Assembly: GCF_023343835.1 (NCBI RefSeq)
Contig: NC_064434.1
Coordinates: 22,425,505-22,489,504 of the forward strand
Direction of reading: 5' to 3'
Length of the DNA stretch: 64,000 bases
From: Lagopus muta
Lineage: Eukaryota > Chordata > Aves > Galliformes > Phasianidae
Positions 62,601 through 64,000 of this stretch are shown piece after piece (the first letter of the stretch is position 1; every line of letters begins with the position of its first letter). The notes beneath the pieces are model-generated. The model was not told the origin of the DNA and made no database searches. It worked only from the letters and a program-made list of their open reading frames with translations. A program made the translations under genes and the position numbers.

Positions 62601-64000
62601 CTTTTTGGCTCTGACTTAGTGTGGTGTTCACATCAACTGTAATGCTTTTAAAATGAAGACATTTTAATCAGTAAAACAAGTATGCCCTGAACTCGTCAGC
62701 ACAAGAACAAATTGCTGCAGGCTTCATGTGAAAATAATGAGTGTTCTACTCTACATTTCTGTTAAAATTTATGCACTGGATGCTGCAGTTCAGAGTATGC
62801 TTTTGCTCTGCTTAGTGAGCTGCTGTGACCGCTTGGTTGTTGCAGGCTTGCGTGGTGGAGGTTTTTTCCTTTAATGTAGTGCGGGAGAAAATCTTGCCTC
62901 TCAGCCACTACGGGAAGAATTATTGCCAATAGAGAGAGATGGAAGGGAATCCGTGTTAAGGGTCACTTGGTTATTTACAGTTTCTCTCCACATGAAGTTT
63001 AAACAAAAGAATCCAAATGATTAATGTTCAGTCTGTCCAGAGACATCTCTGTTCCCATTAAGAAACATAAGACGCGTAGGAATATGGACCCAGCCTCCTG
63101 CTCTAGTTAGATTAGCAAACCCTTTCGTTGTTTTACTGCCTCCTTTCACTTGATTTCTTTTAGGCTTTTCTATAATGAAAAGTAAATTAGAGATGGAAAG
63201 CAAGCAGAAAATTAAAGCAGCCTCTTGGCCTCTCACGTTCACAGTAGGCTTGGGCTAGCAGTCCAGCGTGGCCAATCTCATGTTGGGGCAGGGGGCTGCG
63301 TGGCACTATTTCCTCATTTAGGACTCCACCTTCCTTCAGCATCTCCTTCTGTCCTGTTGTTCCACCTTGCTTCCCAAAAGCAGCGAAGCTTTAGCTTGGA
63401 TGTACACTAAGCTCTGATGGTAGCCTAAAGCATTGCTCCTCCTGTATATTTTCATAGTAGAGATCTTCAACTGCTAAATTTTCTTATTTCTTCCTTGAAT
63501 CTATTTTCCATCTCAAGTCATCACATAACTAATGTAACTATACACACGTCTCATTATTGGACCTTTTATTGGGAAAGCTCACTCAAAACTGTGGCTTTGT
63601 TCACAGGACATAAAATCTGGCTGATGGCTAACAAATGGCAGCGTAACACCTTGTGAGAGAGACTATGGCACAGTTTGAAGGGCACTTTTGTGTTGATGTT
63701 GTTTTCAGATAAGTTGTAACAAGATAAAAGCAGTTCTCAGTGCAATGATCTATCCAGCAAGTACTTTATATACTGTGTATGATAGTATACATACTATACT
63801 CAGTCTGCTTGTTTATAAAGAAAGTTGACTCTTCTGAACAGCAAGTTTCAGTTTGAAAATGTGACTTGTGTTTCAGTCTGTCATGCCTAGAGAGAAGGAA
63901 ACCTGCCTTGTGAGGTGCTGCATCTGGTTACCCAGAGGAGGTAGATACCCCATCTCTGAAAGTATTTAAGTCCAGGCTGGATGAGGCCCTGGGCAACTTG
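59628..64000 (+). other. AGPAT5: AGPAT5 intron 4 (cut by window edge)
   Basis: 4.4 kb read without finding the motif III (FPEGTR) exon. Apart from a CR1 tail at the right edge and a short TA run near 61112, I see no repeat, RNA gene or exon. Confidence 0.85.
63895..64000 (+). mobile_element. CR1 LINE tail, cut by window edge
   Basis: GAGGAGGTAGATACCCCATC, TGAAAGTATTTAAGTCCAGGCTGGATGAGGCCCTGGGCAACTTG is the forward CR1 ORF2/3' UTR junction region. It continues beyond 64000. Confidence 0.92.

Noticed and set aside
59628..64000. Search for the AGPAT5 motif III (EGTR) exon
   Set aside because: No FPEGTR-coding stretch with splice sites found, so the exon is taken to lie beyond the window.

Overview
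The window is vertebrate nuclear DNA, almost certainly from a galliform bird (chicken or a close relative). It is AT-rich and intron-dominated. It carries many 5'-truncated CR1 LINE tails, ending in the typical ATTCTGTG-type octamers, and one mariner remnant. Its two recognisable genes, MCPH1 and AGPAT5, lie head-to-tail on the + strand, the same order as on human 8p23.1. No prokaryotic, viral or CRISPR system was found. Most open frames here are short chance frames in introns and intergenic DNA.

Layout. 1-7937: intron of MCPH1 (microcephalin) with one old CR1 piece. 7938-8175 and 9319-9374: the last two coding exons of MCPH1, forming the C-terminal BRCT domain. They are separated by a 1.1 kb intron with a CR1 tail only 8 bp after the donor site. 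9375 to about 9560: the 3' UTR with two AATAAA signals. From about 9.56 to 38.2 kb: a 29 kb intergenic interval with CR1 fragments and A-runs. It also holds an unexplained CpG island at about 21.42-21.87 kb, with a strong CTCF-type motif and two CTATAAATAG boxes 200-250 bp upstream. 38.19-39.06 kb: the CpG-island promoter of AGPAT5. 38640-64000: AGPAT5 coding exons 1-4 and introns 1-3, plus the beginning of intron 4. The exon with acyltransferase motif III and all later exons lie beyond the right edge.

The two genes are functionally unrelated: MCPH1 acts in chromosome condensation and the DNA damage response, AGPAT5 in membrane acyl-lipid synthesis. They are linked only by conserved order. 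The points most worth a second look are the orphan CpG island with its CTCF motif, the CR1 tail touching the penultimate MCPH1 exon (which would give a CR1-derived C-terminus if the intron is retained), a 206-codon antisense open frame in the last MCPH1 intron, and three upstream ORFs ahead of the AGPAT5 start.
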